DNA of 64,000 nucleotides from Sulfurimonas sp. HSL-3221 (GTDB lineage Bacteria > Campylobacterota > Campylobacteria > Campylobacterales > Sulfurimonadaceae), in contig NZ_CP087998.1 of the NCBI RefSeq assembly GCF_021044585.1, forward strand, positions 1,054,001 to 1,118,000. Reading direction: 5' to 3'. The notes beneath the pieces are model-generated. The model saw only the letters and a program-made list of their open reading frames with translations. It did not search any database and had not been told where the DNA came from. The translations under genes and the position numbers were made by a program. Within the stretch, counting starts at the first letter, position 1, and every line of letters begins with the position of its first letter. Below are positions 16,585-25,049 of the stretch, one piece after another.

Positions 16585-17238
16585 TTATTGGAACTCTTTG
16601 ATAATGACGCTGTCCGTCGACCAGCAACCCGTATCATATTGAACCCCTGTGGCTCCCCCGGAAGAGGCCCTGGCATACATGCTGACAGTGTGTGATCCGG
16701 CGCTTAGGTTAGTGAAGAACCCTTCCATTGTTACTGCGACCCCGCTCGCACCGATTTCAGCTGACTTGACACTACCTCTGATACGGCTGCTGGTTGTCGC
16801 AGTGTCATCGATCCTCAGTTCGAAAATCACCCCGGTACCTGTCATCGAAGAAGCTGAAAGGCGCCCGCTGAACACGACGTTGAGTACCGTACCGTCCTGG
16901 GCTTTTGTAAACGATCCGATCGTGGCGATTTTCGCATAGGTTGTCGTCACACTGACAGATGCAGGACAGCTGACATTGAGGGTTGTCCATCTGACCAGCC
17001 CCGATTCAGCGATTGCAGTGGCATTGGTCTGTATCGCCGTTGCATTGGCGGTGATGCGCGTGTCGTTGTCGTTGATCTGCGTGGTATGCTCCGTAAAGTT
17101 GTCGTTCACTTCGGAGGCGTAAGCGGTCGTACCGGGGGTGAACGTTGTCATCCCGCTGACCTGCCCGGCGTAAAGACTCCCTGATACCATCAATGCCGAA
17201 ATACCTAGAAGGCGCAATCCAAATTGTCTGATTTTCAT
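16585..17238 (-). CDS. Secreted protein of unknown function with tail-fibre-like repeats
   Basis: The 217-residue protein begins at the ATG at 17238, which has AAAGGA upstream, and carries a signal peptide ending near SLYAG. Next comes TPGTTAYASEVNDNF followed by a short heptad-like region rich in Asn, Thr and Ile (QINDNDTRITANATAIQTNA), resembling trimeric coiled coils in phage tail fibres. The C-terminal ~130 residues look like a beta-sandwich (jelly-roll or C1q-like) with YARASSGGATG near the end. It is probably an exported, possibly trimeric surface protein. It directly follows the 44-residue lipoprotein gene on the same strand, so both may be expressed together. Confidence 0.65.
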   Translation of the reverse strand: MKIRQFGLRLLGISALMVSGSLYAGQVSGMTTFTPGTTAYASEVNDNFTEHTTQINDNDTRITANATAIQTNATAIAESGLVRWTTLNVSCPASVSVTTTYAKIATIGSFTKAQDGTVLNVVFSGRLSASSMTGTGVIFELRIDDTATTSSRIRGSVKSAEIGASGVAVTMEGFFTNLSAGSHTVSMYARASSGGATGVQYDTGCWSTDSVIIKEFQ

Positions 17239-17277
17239 GATGAATCCTTTTGAGTTTGTGTTCTGCCGCAACGGCCG

Positions 17278-17412
17278 TTATCCCCAGTTGTCCTGATCCC
17301 AGGTCATACTGTCCCAGTCACTGGAACCGGACGATGAACCGCCTCCGCCTCCTCCGCATCCGTAAATCGCGATTGCTGTGATCGCGAGGATTGCCAGGAA
17401 CCAACGTTTCAT
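17278..17412 (-). CDS. Tiny lipoprotein (44 aa) with poly-Gly linker and WDxxxWDxxxW tail
   Basis: The start is the ATG at 17412, with AAGGAG 6 bases upstream; the longer frame from 17487 lacks a site. The product has a lipoprotein signal (AIYGC), so the mature form is only about 26 residues: Cys, six Gly, a Ser-rich stretch, then a tail DWDSMTWDQDNWG with spaced Trp and Asp. Because the ribosome-binding site, signal and lipobox are all intact, I treat it as real. It lies 39 bases before the secreted protein gene on the same strand. No known family is recognised; a surface display or anchoring role is possible. Confidence 0.6.
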   Translation of the reverse strand: MKRWFLAILAITAIAIYGCGGGGGGSSSGSSDWDSMTWDQDNWG

Positions 17413-17710
17413 GTCATCTCCTTTTCGCTCGTATCCCCAAATGTTTATGCGTATACGAGAGCAGATATTTACATCATAACTCCACAATACTTAAAAGAAC
17501 AGATTAAATCAAATACATCAAAATAGGTATGAAGGGCATGAAAAGGCGCAGCACGCGTAAAAGGAGTGATTTTTTTCATGACAATTTTGGGTCTTCTCGA
17601 TGCGCTTATTCGTCGCCATCAGCTATAAAATGTGATGTTATTTTGATAATTTGTGGAGAGAATAAGACTCTTTGATTTAGAATGAATGATTGCGATGATG
17701 AAGGGGAAAA
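17413..17710. other. 298-base gap between divergent genes
   Basis: This stretch holds the ribosome-binding site of the small lipoprotein at its left edge and a short AT-rich leader for the transporter at its right. I see no convincing tRNA, small RNA, hairpin or repeat. A short T-run (near 17570) follows a GC-rich patch but does not form a clear terminator. Confidence 0.4.
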
Positions 17711-18658
17711 ATGCAACTGCTGATCGTACTGCTGGGCGCGCTGCTCGGCTTTATCTACGGATTCAACACCGACGGCTTTATCTTCAGCTCGAATATCTGT
17801 CTTTTCGCGGGTCTGACGATGATTATGCCTTCGCTTTTCAAAGTGAAGCTCATGGACGTCAAACTGCTCTGGCATCACCGTCTTGTCGTCATCAAAAGCC
17901 TTTTTCTCAACTTTGTACTGCTGCCGACCTTCGCCGTTATTATCGGCCTGCTGAGCCGCGATTACGGCATCGCCGCCGGGTTATTTCTGCTGTCGGTACT
18001 CAGCGGCGGCGGGATGGTGATGTATTGGATCAAAAAGTCCGGCGGCGATACGTCGCTGGGCTTTCTCATCCTTTTTATCAACCTGCTGCTGATCTCGCTG
18101 TCGTTTTTAATGCTGCACCTCTTCGGCGTCTACACCGAGCGCTATTTCGACACCCTCTACACGGATGACAATAACAACATGGAGAGCTATGCGCGGCTGG
18201 TTATTGAGCTGCTCATTGTCATTCCGTTTATCGCGAGCCGTTTCGTGGTGCTTTTCAAACCGCTGGAGAAGTTCATTGAGACCTACCGCCCCTACATCAG
18301 TAACATCAGCATGTTCATTATCCTCTTCTACCTTTTCGGCCTCCAGAGCACACAGAACCTCGTCGATCTTTACGATTTCGAACCCGAACTGATCGTCATC
18401 GCGCTGGCCGCCGTGCTTGCCTTCTATGTCCTGGACCTAGCGAGTGCCTGGTTCATCTTCAAGATGGACTCTCCCCAGGAGCGCGCCGCTTTCTGGCACA
18501 GCGTAACGCGATATATCACGCTGGCGCTGGTCCTCTCCACCTTCTCCATGAAAGCGTTCGGTGTCTCGATGCTGCTGCCGATCATGATCGCCTATATGAT
18601 CCAGATCCCCTTTGCGATCCTTACCGACCGGAAGCTGGTCGAGAAAGAGAAGGCTTAG
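17711..18658 (+). CDS. Bile acid:sodium symporter-family (SBF/BASS-like) transporter
   Basis: The 315-residue protein has about nine to ten hydrophobic helices and resembles the SBF/BASS superfamily, seen in NICLFAGLTMIMPSLFKVKLMD and the discontinuous-helix region LSVLSGGGMVMYWIKKSGGDTSLG. BASS-like proteins move organic anions, sulfated compounds or arsenite with sodium; the substrate here is unknown. A GGGG-type ribosome-binding site (GAAGGGG) lies upstream. It stands alone and converges with the second DUF2235 gene 7 bases away. Confidence 0.75.
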   Translation: MQLLIVLLGALLGFIYGFNTDGFIFSSNICLFAGLTMIMPSLFKVKLMDVKLLWHHRLVVIKSLFLNFVLLPTFAVIIGLLSRDYGIAAGLFLLSVLSGGGMVMYWIKKSGGDTSLGFLILFINLLLISLSFLMLHLFGVYTERYFDTLYTDDNNNMESYARLVIELLIVIPFIASRFVVLFKPLEKFIETYRPYISNISMFIILFYLFGLQSTQNLVDLYDFEPELIVIALAAVLAFYVLDLASAWFIFKMDSPQERAAFWHSVTRYITLALVLSTFSMKAFGVSMLLPIMIAYMIQIPFAILTDRKLVEKEKA

Positions 18659-18665
18659 TCCGTCG

Positions 18666-19820
18666 CTAACCGGCTTTTTGTGGATCGTTGAAATAGACCC
18701 GGCGTTTGCCGCCGGGGTTTTTGAGGTTCGTGATCCAGTCGCTCGTTGAGAGCGCATATCGGTCGCCGACGGCGGAAAGATGCATATAGCTGATGTCGGG
18801 AGCGGCGGGGGCTTCGAAGCGGCTGTGACCGGCGGCCGTTTCCCCCAGGAGCTCAAGCCCTGCAAGGGCGGGAATTTGTGCTGAAGCTTTCGTATACATC
18901 AGCTGCAGGGAACTGTTGCCGAGGCCATAGGCGACCGGTGCGTGTTCGATGAAACAGGCGTCCAGGGCCCAGTCGGAGAGGGCGGGGAGCCGGGTAAGGG
19001 TGTGGAGCAGTTCGTAGCCTTTCTCTTTCGCCTCCCGCCGCAAGGCATCGATTTGCGCCTCCGCCTGCGCCTTTTTGTGTTTCGGATAGACCCGGTAAAA
19101 CTCCGACCCTTTGAGGAGGAGATCCTGGCGGTCGTCGAGCTCCCCGTACCCGCCGCCGACATCGGCGTGGACTCCCATCAGGGCGATCTCCTCCGTGTTG
19201 GCTTCCGTCGTACCGTCCGCACGTCTCAGTGACTCCAGCGGAAAGTTGTGGCGGTGTTCGTCTTTGGCGGTCAGGTGAACGATCTTTTCAGCCGAATCGT
19301 TCGAGAGGTTCAGGTTAAAACCGATATTGACCTCATTGGCGAGGCCGATCGTCGCCACCGTATCGAAGAGGCCGACAAAACCGATGCGTACGTTTGCGTC
19401 GTGTTTGTAGGCGGCATTGATGCGGTTGACGAAGTCCCGTGCCTCGGCGGAGCCCCGACTGAAGCCGAAGACATCGATGATGACGGTCTCACTGCCGTTT
19501 TGCCGCACCGCCGAACGGACTTTTTTGAGCTTGTGTTTGACAAAGCTTTTGGCATCACCCCCGAAGGCCATATGGAGGGCGTCGTAATAGTCGTTCTTGG
19601 CCTTTTTGCGCTGCCGTATCGCTTCGACGGCCTTGGCTGAGAGGGTTTTCCCCTGTTTGTATTTTCCTGTGCCGACCCCCTGGGAATAGAAGGCAGTGTA
19701 GCCGCTGGCACGGTAGACTTTGTAGAGTTTGGCGACGTTGCTCAGCGATCCGTCACCGATGAGGTCGTCGTTGTAAAGATTGTTGCCCGTGCCGTCAAAA
19801 AATACGCCAAGCCGCAGCAT
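18666..19820 (-). CDS. Second DUF2235 alpha/beta-hydrolase
   Basis: This 384-residue protein is another DUF2235 member, only distantly similar to the one at 11361-12395. It begins with the family strand LRLGVFFDGTGNNLYND, has a nucleophile motif GFSRGSAEA with Ser121, and the HADVGGGYGELDD segment. That architecture is closer to the T6SS-associated Tle-type lipases (FFDGTGNN start) than the first copy. The ribosome-binding site AAGGAG precedes the ATG. No vgrG, PAAR or immunity gene is next to it, so it may be an orphan effector or a housekeeping lipase. No signal peptide. Confidence 0.85.
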   Translation of the reverse strand: MLRLGVFFDGTGNNLYNDDLIGDGSLSNVAKLYKVYRASGYTAFYSQGVGTGKYKQGKTLSAKAVEAIRQRKKAKNDYYDALHMAFGGDAKSFVKHKLKKVRSAVRQNGSETVIIDVFGFSRGSAEARDFVNRINAAYKHDANVRIGFVGLFDTVATIGLANEVNIGFNLNLSNDSAEKIVHLTAKDEHRHNFPLESLRRADGTTEANTEEIALMGVHADVGGGYGELDDRQDLLLKGSEFYRVYPKHKKAQAEAQIDALRREAKEKGYELLHTLTRLPALSDWALDACFIEHAPVAYGLGNSSLQLMYTKASAQIPALAGLELLGETAAGHSRFEAPAAPDISYMHLSAVGDRYALSTSDWITNLKNPGGKRRVYFNDPQKAG

Positions 19821-19892
19821 CGCTTCTCCTTGAAAACCTTTTTATAACACCATAAAATATTTTACATATAAAAGTGCTTCGCCGGAGAGTGG

Positions 19893-19913
19893 CGACGGCA
19901 AAGGCTGCCGTCG
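19893..19913 (-). terminator. Possible weak terminator hairpin downstream of the OYE-family gene
   Basis: CGACGGC and GCCGTCG form a 7-bp stem around a 7-base loop in the 124-base gap between two reverse-strand genes. No clean T-tract follows on the reverse strand, so termination is uncertain. Confidence 0.35.
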
Positions 19914-19944
19914 GAAGGGAAAGAGAGGACGCGCTGCTGCTGCG

Positions 19945-21018
19945 CTATCCGAGTGTCGGGTAATCCAGGTAGCCCTTTTCGTCCTGGGTATAGAAGGTGT
20001 CCGGGTCCGGTTCGTTCAGCGGCGCGTCGGCCTTGAAGCGCTCCGGCAGGTCGGGGTTGGCGATGTAGAGCAGCCCGTAAGCGACGGCGTCGGCGAGGCC
20101 GTCGGCGATGATGGCATTTCCTCTTGCTTTGTCATAGCCGCCGCAGGTGATAAGCACACCTTTGTAGGCATCGCGCAGGGCGGCGAGCTCGACGACGTTC
20201 GCCCCGTGGCGGATATCTCCTTCGAGGGCATCGACAATATGCACGTACGCCAGATGATGTTCGCTCAGACGGTGCAGCACATGGGTGAAAAGCGTTTTGG
20301 GGTCGGAGTCGCTCATGTCGTTGAAAGTCCCGCTGGGAGAGAGCCGTACCCCTGTGCGGTCGGCGCCGATGGCGGCGCTGACGCCTTCAACGATTTCGAG
20401 CAGGAAGCGACTGCGGTTTTCGACGGAACCGCCGTAGGCGTCTTTGCGCCTGTTCGTGCCGTCGCGCAGGAACTGGTCGATGAGATAGCCGTTGGCGCCG
20501 TGGATCTCCACACCGTCAAACCCGGCGGCAACGGCGTTTTTTGCCCCGTCGACATACTGGGCGACGATCTCTGGGATCTCCGCAGTCTCCAGCGGGCGCG
20601 GGGTGACATAGTCCTGCATCCCCTCGAAGGTGAAGGTCTGTCCCGCCGGTTTGACCGCTGAAGGGGCGAGGGGAAGCTCGCCGCCCAGGAAAGAGGGGTG
20701 GGAGATGCGGCCCACGTGCCACAGCTGCAGATAGATCTTCCCGCCCTTATCATGCACGGCCTGCGTCACCTGTTTCCATGACGCCGTCTGTTCGGGCGTA
20801 TAGATGCCCGGCGTCGCGGGGTAGCCCATCCCCATCGGGGAGACCATGGTTGCTTCGCTGATGATGAGGCCGGCGGAGGCCCGCTGGGCATAGTAGTTGG
20901 CCATCATGGCGTTGGCCCGGTGCTCCTCTACGCTCCGGCAGCGGGTCAGCGGTGCCATGACAATGCGATTGTTAAGGGTGATGTTTCCGACGTTCAGCGG
21001 TGAAAAGAGATCCATCAT
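19945..21018 (-). CDS. Old yellow enzyme family alkene reductase (NemA-like)
   Basis: The 357-residue protein is a full-length FMN-dependent old yellow enzyme that reduces activated C=C bonds or nitro compounds with NAD(P)H. It shows the N-terminal LFSPLNVGNITLNNRIVMAP motif, the substrate pair H-x-x-N in GVEIHGANGYLIDQFL, and the DQFLRDGTNRR segment, all typical of the NemA/pentaerythritol tetranitrate reductase group. I start at the first of two tandem ATGs (21018), which has AGGAG 4 bases upstream. It seems to be a single gene. The physiological role is probably detoxification of electrophiles. Confidence 0.93.
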   Translation of the reverse strand: MMDLFSPLNVGNITLNNRIVMAPLTRCRSVEEHRANAMMANYYAQRASAGLIISEATMVSPMGMGYPATPGIYTPEQTASWKQVTQAVHDKGGKIYLQLWHVGRISHPSFLGGELPLAPSAVKPAGQTFTFEGMQDYVTPRPLETAEIPEIVAQYVDGAKNAVAAGFDGVEIHGANGYLIDQFLRDGTNRRKDAYGGSVENRSRFLLEIVEGVSAAIGADRTGVRLSPSGTFNDMSDSDPKTLFTHVLHRLSEHHLAYVHIVDALEGDIRHGANVVELAALRDAYKGVLITCGGYDKARGNAIIADGLADAVAYGLLYIANPDLPERFKADAPLNEPDPDTFYTQDEKGYLDYPTLG

Positions 21019-21136
21019 AGTGCTCCTGTGTGGGTGATGGGCCATTATTTCACGACGGCCGTAACAGCAATCTTAAAATCCGGGGACAGTTCTCGGGTAT
21101 CAGATACGATAATGAGAGGGTGCAGGAGATGCGTGT

Positions 21137-22054
21137 CTAGAGGCGGTGGTGATGATGGATCGCTTTGATGGCTTCGCGCGCGAAATTGAGCGCATTGATG
21201 CTCTGTTTCAGATCGTTGAACGTCCACGAAAAAGGTTGGAAGAAACCGCCGTTGAGCACGGCGATGTAGATGGTGTCCCCGACGAAAGCGATGCGGGGGA
21301 AGACGCGGTACTCTCTGATGAGTTCTTCGAGTTTTTCCATCACCGTATGCGACAGCAGAAAATTAGCTTCGATGGGATCGCTTCCGTGGACGACATACTC
21401 TTTTTCAAAGCCGCTGCTGTCGAGGCGTATTCTTTCAAGCCCCCGGTACATCGCCTTGGGCTGCAGCCCGCTTCCGAGAAAACCGAGGTGCTTCTCTGCG
21501 AGGTCGAAGGAGACGATCGTCGTGCCCTCTACCGGTCGGCGGGCCGCCGTCATGCCGAACAGGCCGCCTAATACCGGCACCTTCTCCCCCGCTTCGTGAT
21601 GTTCGAGCATGACATGAGACATCCGCACCGGGAGACCGTCGTTGTCGTAGGTCAGCAGGTTGTTGGCTTCATAGGTCTTGGCCGGGAAATCATCCGCCAG
21701 TTTCGACGCGAGGATGTCGCGGTAGGCGATGCCCCCGTAGGGGTTGTACTTCAGCGCGGGGTCGATCGCCCGGAGCAGCGGGGCAACGGCGAGACGCTGG
21801 AAGCTCTTGAGCGTCCGCCGTCTTCTACCGGGTTTTCGCCTGGTGGCAAGTATGCTGTATATCAGCGCGAAAAAGAGAAGAACCAGTACGGCGATCTTAG
21901 GCATACCCGCGAGGAGCAGGACCCCTGTCACCGCAAAAAGAGAGGTAAAGAGTACGGCTTTGAGCGTGCCGTTTAGAGGGATGGTCCGTTCAGGGGGAAT
22001 ATGCGGCTGGATCTGTAGTTCGAAGACCTGTTCCAGTTCAGCCAATGTCTTCAA
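21137..22054 (-). CDS. DUF3137 membrane protein
   Basis: The 305-residue protein has two hydrophobic helices near residues 35-75, then a soluble domain with VSFDLAEKHLGFLG-type sequence typical of DUF3137 (function unknown, often in Campylobacterota and Gammaproteobacteria). The long open frame to 22702 is not all coding: it shadows the next gene, and a TATAAT -10 (22105-22100) lies inside it. The first sensible start after that promoter is a TTG at 22054 with GAGGAG 7 bases upstream, so I use that. An ATG at 22162 lies before the promoter and has no ribosome-binding site. Divergent from the 212-residue gene. Confidence 0.7.
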   Translation of the reverse strand: MKTLAELEQVFELQIQPHIPPERTIPLNGTLKAVLFTSLFAVTGVLLLAGMPKIAVLVLLFFALIYSILATRRKPGRRRRTLKSFQRLAVAPLLRAIDPALKYNPYGGIAYRDILASKLADDFPAKTYEANNLLTYDNDGLPVRMSHVMLEHHEAGEKVPVLGGLFGMTAARRPVEGTTIVSFDLAEKHLGFLGSGLQPKAMYRGLERIRLDSSGFEKEYVVHGSDPIEANFLLSHTVMEKLEELIREYRVFPRIAFVGDTIYIAVLNGGFFQPFSWTFNDLKQSINALNFAREAIKAIHHHHRL

Positions 22055-22099
22055 ACCGCCGCTCCTCTGTACCGATCTAAACAAGATCTTTTGTAGGAG

Positions 22100-22105
22100 A
22101 TTATA
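22100..22105 (-). promoter_or_regulatory. -10 box of the DUF3137 gene
   Basis: Reverse-strand TATAAT about 45 bases before the TTG start at 22054, giving a normal short leader with a GAGGAG ribosome-binding site. Confidence 0.45.
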
Positions 22106-22199
22106 TCGAAGGTCCGCCGCACCGCTCTGCGGAACATACTGCTTTGGCGGAATCGCTATCATGACGCCATACGAACGGGCGGTACCGAAGGCGGCGGGG

Positions 22200-22205
22200 T
22201 ATAAT
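22200..22205 (+). promoter_or_regulatory. -10 box of the 212-aa hypothetical gene
   Basis: TATAAT 35 bases before the ATG at 22241; the leader contains the purine-rich site GGAAGGAAAG. Confidence 0.5.
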
Positions 22206-22240
22206 AGAGCAGAACAGCTGCAAGCGGAAGGAAAGAGCCT

Positions 22241-22879
22241 ATGAACCTCGACAAACTCAAAACGGCCGAAGCGGAATTCTTCGCGATGTACCCCGGCGGT
22301 TTCGGGGATGAAGCGCTTCTCCCCGTTGTCAAACGGCATCACAGCGCGGCGATCGGCCGACAGGTCGAAACACTTTTTGCCGAAAACGCCTTCGGGCAGC
22401 CTGACGAAGTGTGCGACAACTTCGCGAAGATCGTCTCCAAATCCTCCATGATCTCCTTTTTCGAGAAACCGCGCGTGCGCGACATGGTCAAACAGATGAG
22501 CCCGGAGCAGAAAGATATGCTCTCCATCGCGCTGTACGAACTGCTGCACGGTAACGAAAAAGAGGGCTTTGAGGGGCTTGTTGAGGTGTTGTCGTATTAC
22601 AAGCTGGCGAAATGGTCTCTGGTCTCCATGCTGCCGTACTATTACAACCGCCGCAAGGCGTTCTTCATCAAGCCGACGACGACCAAGAACATCCTCAAAC
22701 ACTTCGAAATAGGGGAGCTGGTGTACAAACCGCGCCCGGCGTACGCCTTTTATAAAGGCTATTCAAAAGTGCTCAACGAGATGAAAAAGCGGGTGGACCC
22801 TTCACTGGGAAAAGACAATGCAGCGTTTACCGGTTTTTTGATGATGGCGATGGGAACAGAGGAGCGAAGGCGCGGATGA
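22241..22879 (+). CDS. Hypothetical protein (212 aa), mostly helical
   Basis: The ATG at 22241 is preceded by GGAAGGAAAG and a TATAAT promoter. The protein has no signal peptide or membrane helix. It is mostly alpha-helical with patterns such as YYKLAKWSLVSMLPYYYN and many basic residues, consistent with a cytosolic or nucleic-acid-associated protein. The aromatic-rich centre and the motif KPTTTKNILKHF may be useful for searching. I do not recognise a named family. It diverges from the DUF3137 gene and faces the lipoprotein gene at 22931. Confidence 0.7.
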   Translation: MNLDKLKTAEAEFFAMYPGGFGDEALLPVVKRHHSAAIGRQVETLFAENAFGQPDEVCDNFAKIVSKSSMISFFEKPRVRDMVKQMSPEQKDMLSIALYELLHGNEKEGFEGLVEVLSYYKLAKWSLVSMLPYYYNRRKAFFIKPTTTKNILKHFEIGELVYKPRPAYAFYKGYSKVLNEMKKRVDPSLGKDNAAFTGFLMMAMGTEERRRG

Positions 22880-22930
22880 ACGGCTCCGCCCCGGGGGAAA
22901 CATTATGCGACCCCATGATGCCCTCCGGCG

Positions 22931-23473
22931 CTATTGCCCCAGTCCGATCTGCCGCATGAACTCCTGATTGTCCCAAAAGAGGTACTCCTCGTCCATCGTT
23001 CCTTTGTCCGTCCAGTGGCCGAACGTCGACATGGTCAGTTTGAACGATTTTCCGGTCGGTTGAATGAACTTGCCTTCTCCGATGGGCATCGGACGTGTGA
23101 AGGTACCTTGGATGACGCCGATGACGGCCGTCCACTCTCCCTGCGCGACTTTGATCGGGTGGGTTTCGATCCGGGTATCCGGGGCCCACACGAACATACC
23201 TTTCAGGTCTTCAATGTGAATGCCGATCCCTTTCGTCGTCCGTCCGTCGGGCCAGTGGACGACAATGCCCTTCGCATGGCTGCGGGAGAGCTCGTCCCAT
23301 TTCTGGCCGCTGTAGACGTTGAAGTCCAGGTCGTCGAAATTGGCCAGGTTGGCCGCAATGCGCTCCTGGTCTTTTTCGCAGGCGACGCCCGGCTGCACTT
23401 TTGCACAGCCGCCGAGACCGGCAGCGAACGCCGCCAGCACCGATAATGCGCAAATTTTCATGATCGTTTTCAT
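22931..23473 (-). CDS. Lipoprotein with SnoaL-like (ester cyclase-type) domain
   Basis: The 180-residue protein starts at the ATG at 23473 (AAGGA upstream) or the ATG four codons later. It has a lipoprotein signal peptide with lipobox GLGGC. The mature part resembles SnoaL-like NTF2-fold polyketide cyclase proteins (NFDDLDFNVYSGQKWDELSRSH, then VVHWPDGRTTKGI), a common beta-rich small-molecule binding fold with varied roles. It is lipid-anchored, most likely facing the periplasm. It converges with the 212-residue gene. The specific ligand or reaction cannot be inferred. Confidence 0.75.
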   Translation of the reverse strand: MKTIMKICALSVLAAFAAGLGGCAKVQPGVACEKDQERIAANLANFDDLDFNVYSGQKWDELSRSHAKGIVVHWPDGRTTKGIGIHIEDLKGMFVWAPDTRIETHPIKVAQGEWTAVIGVIQGTFTRPMPIGEGKFIQPTGKSFKLTMSTFGHWTDKGTMDEEYLFWDNQEFMRQIGLGQ

Positions 23474-23710
23474 GGGGAATCCTTCCTCCTCCTCTTCTGC
23501 AGTCTGTGCTGCCGATGATCCGTGCCGCGCTCCGAATCCCGGGGGGAGTAACGGGAGCGCGGCACATGCCTGATCCATCCATTATGAGGCATCTGCATTG
23601 AGAAGATAGTGATTGATTTTTCTTATATTTTCTTTTTAAGTGTTCCGCTTGGCAAGGTCACAGCGTTGCAGCGTGCACGCCACTTGCATACGACGCGTAA
23701 AGGAGTTGCC

Positions 23711-24907
23711 GTGATCATTAAAGCCAGCGTTCTCTACGACGGCCGTACGCGCCGGGAAGCATGTTATGTCCATATCGAGGGCACACAGATCAAAGCCGTG
23801 ACGGACAGTGCGGAACGGTACGATTTCGAAGGGATCGTTACTCCCGCCTTTGTCGATCCGCATTCCCATATCGGGATGTTCCGTGAAGGCGAACCCTCTT
23901 CAGAGGCCGAAGGTAACGACATGACCGACCAGATCCAGCCGTTGAACGAGCCCCTGCAGAGCATCTATATGGATGATCCGGCGTTTACCTATGCCATCGA
24001 TTTCGGCGTGCTCTACAGCTGCATCGTCCCCGGCAGCGGCAACGTCATCGGCGGGAAGACGACCGTCATCCGCCATTTTGCGCCGAATGTCGACGGCGCG
24101 CTGGTCAAACACTTGGGATACAAGATGGCGCTGGGCTACAACCCGACATCGACGCGGCAGTGGAAAGGAACACGTCCCAATACGCGTATGGGGGTCAATG
24201 CCCTCCTCGAAGAGCGTTTCGATACATTGCTGGCCCGGGAGAAAAAAGCGCGTACCGCCCGCGATATCGCTCTGCTGGAGCTGGACGAAAGCGCTGAGGG
24301 AGAGCTCCTTGCCCTCAAACGGGAGCAGATCGAGGCGGACTACCATGCCGCTTTCACGGCGACGGAACACGCGCTGCTGGACCTGCTTCAGGGGAACAAA
24401 CTCGTCAAGATCCACGTTCACAAAGAGGACGATGCGCTCTATCTGATCGAGTTGGTCAAAAAGTACGGGCTGCGCGCCAGCGCGGAGCACTGCATGGATA
24501 TTCATCACCGCCATATCTTCGAAGCCCTCGATGCGGCGGGAATCCCCGTCGTCTTTGGACCGTTGGGAAGCGTCGGGTATAAAACCGAGCTCAAACACGC
24601 CTCGTATAAGAACGTCTCCGAGCTGGTCGGGGCAAAGGTGCCGATGGCGGTCATGAGCGATCATCCCGTCATCCATGCACACACCCTGCGCGATGCGTCG
24701 CAATACTTCATGATCGCCGGTCTCGATGCGACGGATGCGATCAATCTTCTTACCCGGGAAAATGCCCGTGCCATTGAAATGGACGCGGAGCTCGGCACCA
24801 TCGAGCCGGGCAAATGGGCCTCGCTGCTGTTATGGGACCGTGAGCCGATGATGCTCGGCGCCATCCCCCGCGTCGTCATCGGCGAAGGGCGTGTCCTGCG
24901 GCAATAG
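23711..24907 (+). CDS. Amidohydrolase-superfamily protein
   Basis: The start is the GTG at 23711, with AAAGGAG 5 bases upstream. The 398-residue product has the amidohydrolase layout: an N-terminal beta subdomain, then the metal-binding HxH (H51, H53 in DPHSHIGMF), further histidines in KIHVHKED and AEHCMDIHHRH, and an Asp in AVMSDHPVI. It resembles the imidazolonepropionase-like/dipeptidase group and probably hydrolyses a cyclic amide or dipeptide bond with one or two bound metal ions. There are no neighbouring pathway genes. A conspicuous insert of charged helices (residues ~165-215) distinguishes it from the minimal fold. Confidence 0.85.
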   Translation: MIIKASVLYDGRTRREACYVHIEGTQIKAVTDSAERYDFEGIVTPAFVDPHSHIGMFREGEPSSEAEGNDMTDQIQPLNEPLQSIYMDDPAFTYAIDFGVLYSCIVPGSGNVIGGKTTVIRHFAPNVDGALVKHLGYKMALGYNPTSTRQWKGTRPNTRMGVNALLEERFDTLLAREKKARTARDIALLELDESAEGELLALKREQIEADYHAAFTATEHALLDLLQGNKLVKIHVHKEDDALYLIELVKKYGLRASAEHCMDIHHRHIFEALDAAGIPVVFGPLGSVGYKTELKHASYKNVSELVGAKVPMAVMSDHPVIHAHTLRDASQYFMIAGLDATDAINLLTRENARAIEMDAELGTIEPGKWASLLLWDREPMMLGAIPRVVIGEGRVLRQ

Positions 24908-25049
24908 GTACTCGGCAAAACCTATCGATGTACCGTTGGCAAAACGCGGATGGATAATGCTCACATAGAGAGGCTTGTGCCAATGTCGGGCGGAAGATTG
25001 GGGGGATCAACACGTTCCCACACGAGGATTCGGGAACGGGTCTGGAGGG

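Noticed and set aside
22055-22702. Extended N-terminus of the DUF3137 open frame
   Set aside because: It is antisense to the 212-residue gene and contains a TATAAT promoter; the TTG at 22054 with GAGGAG is the better start.
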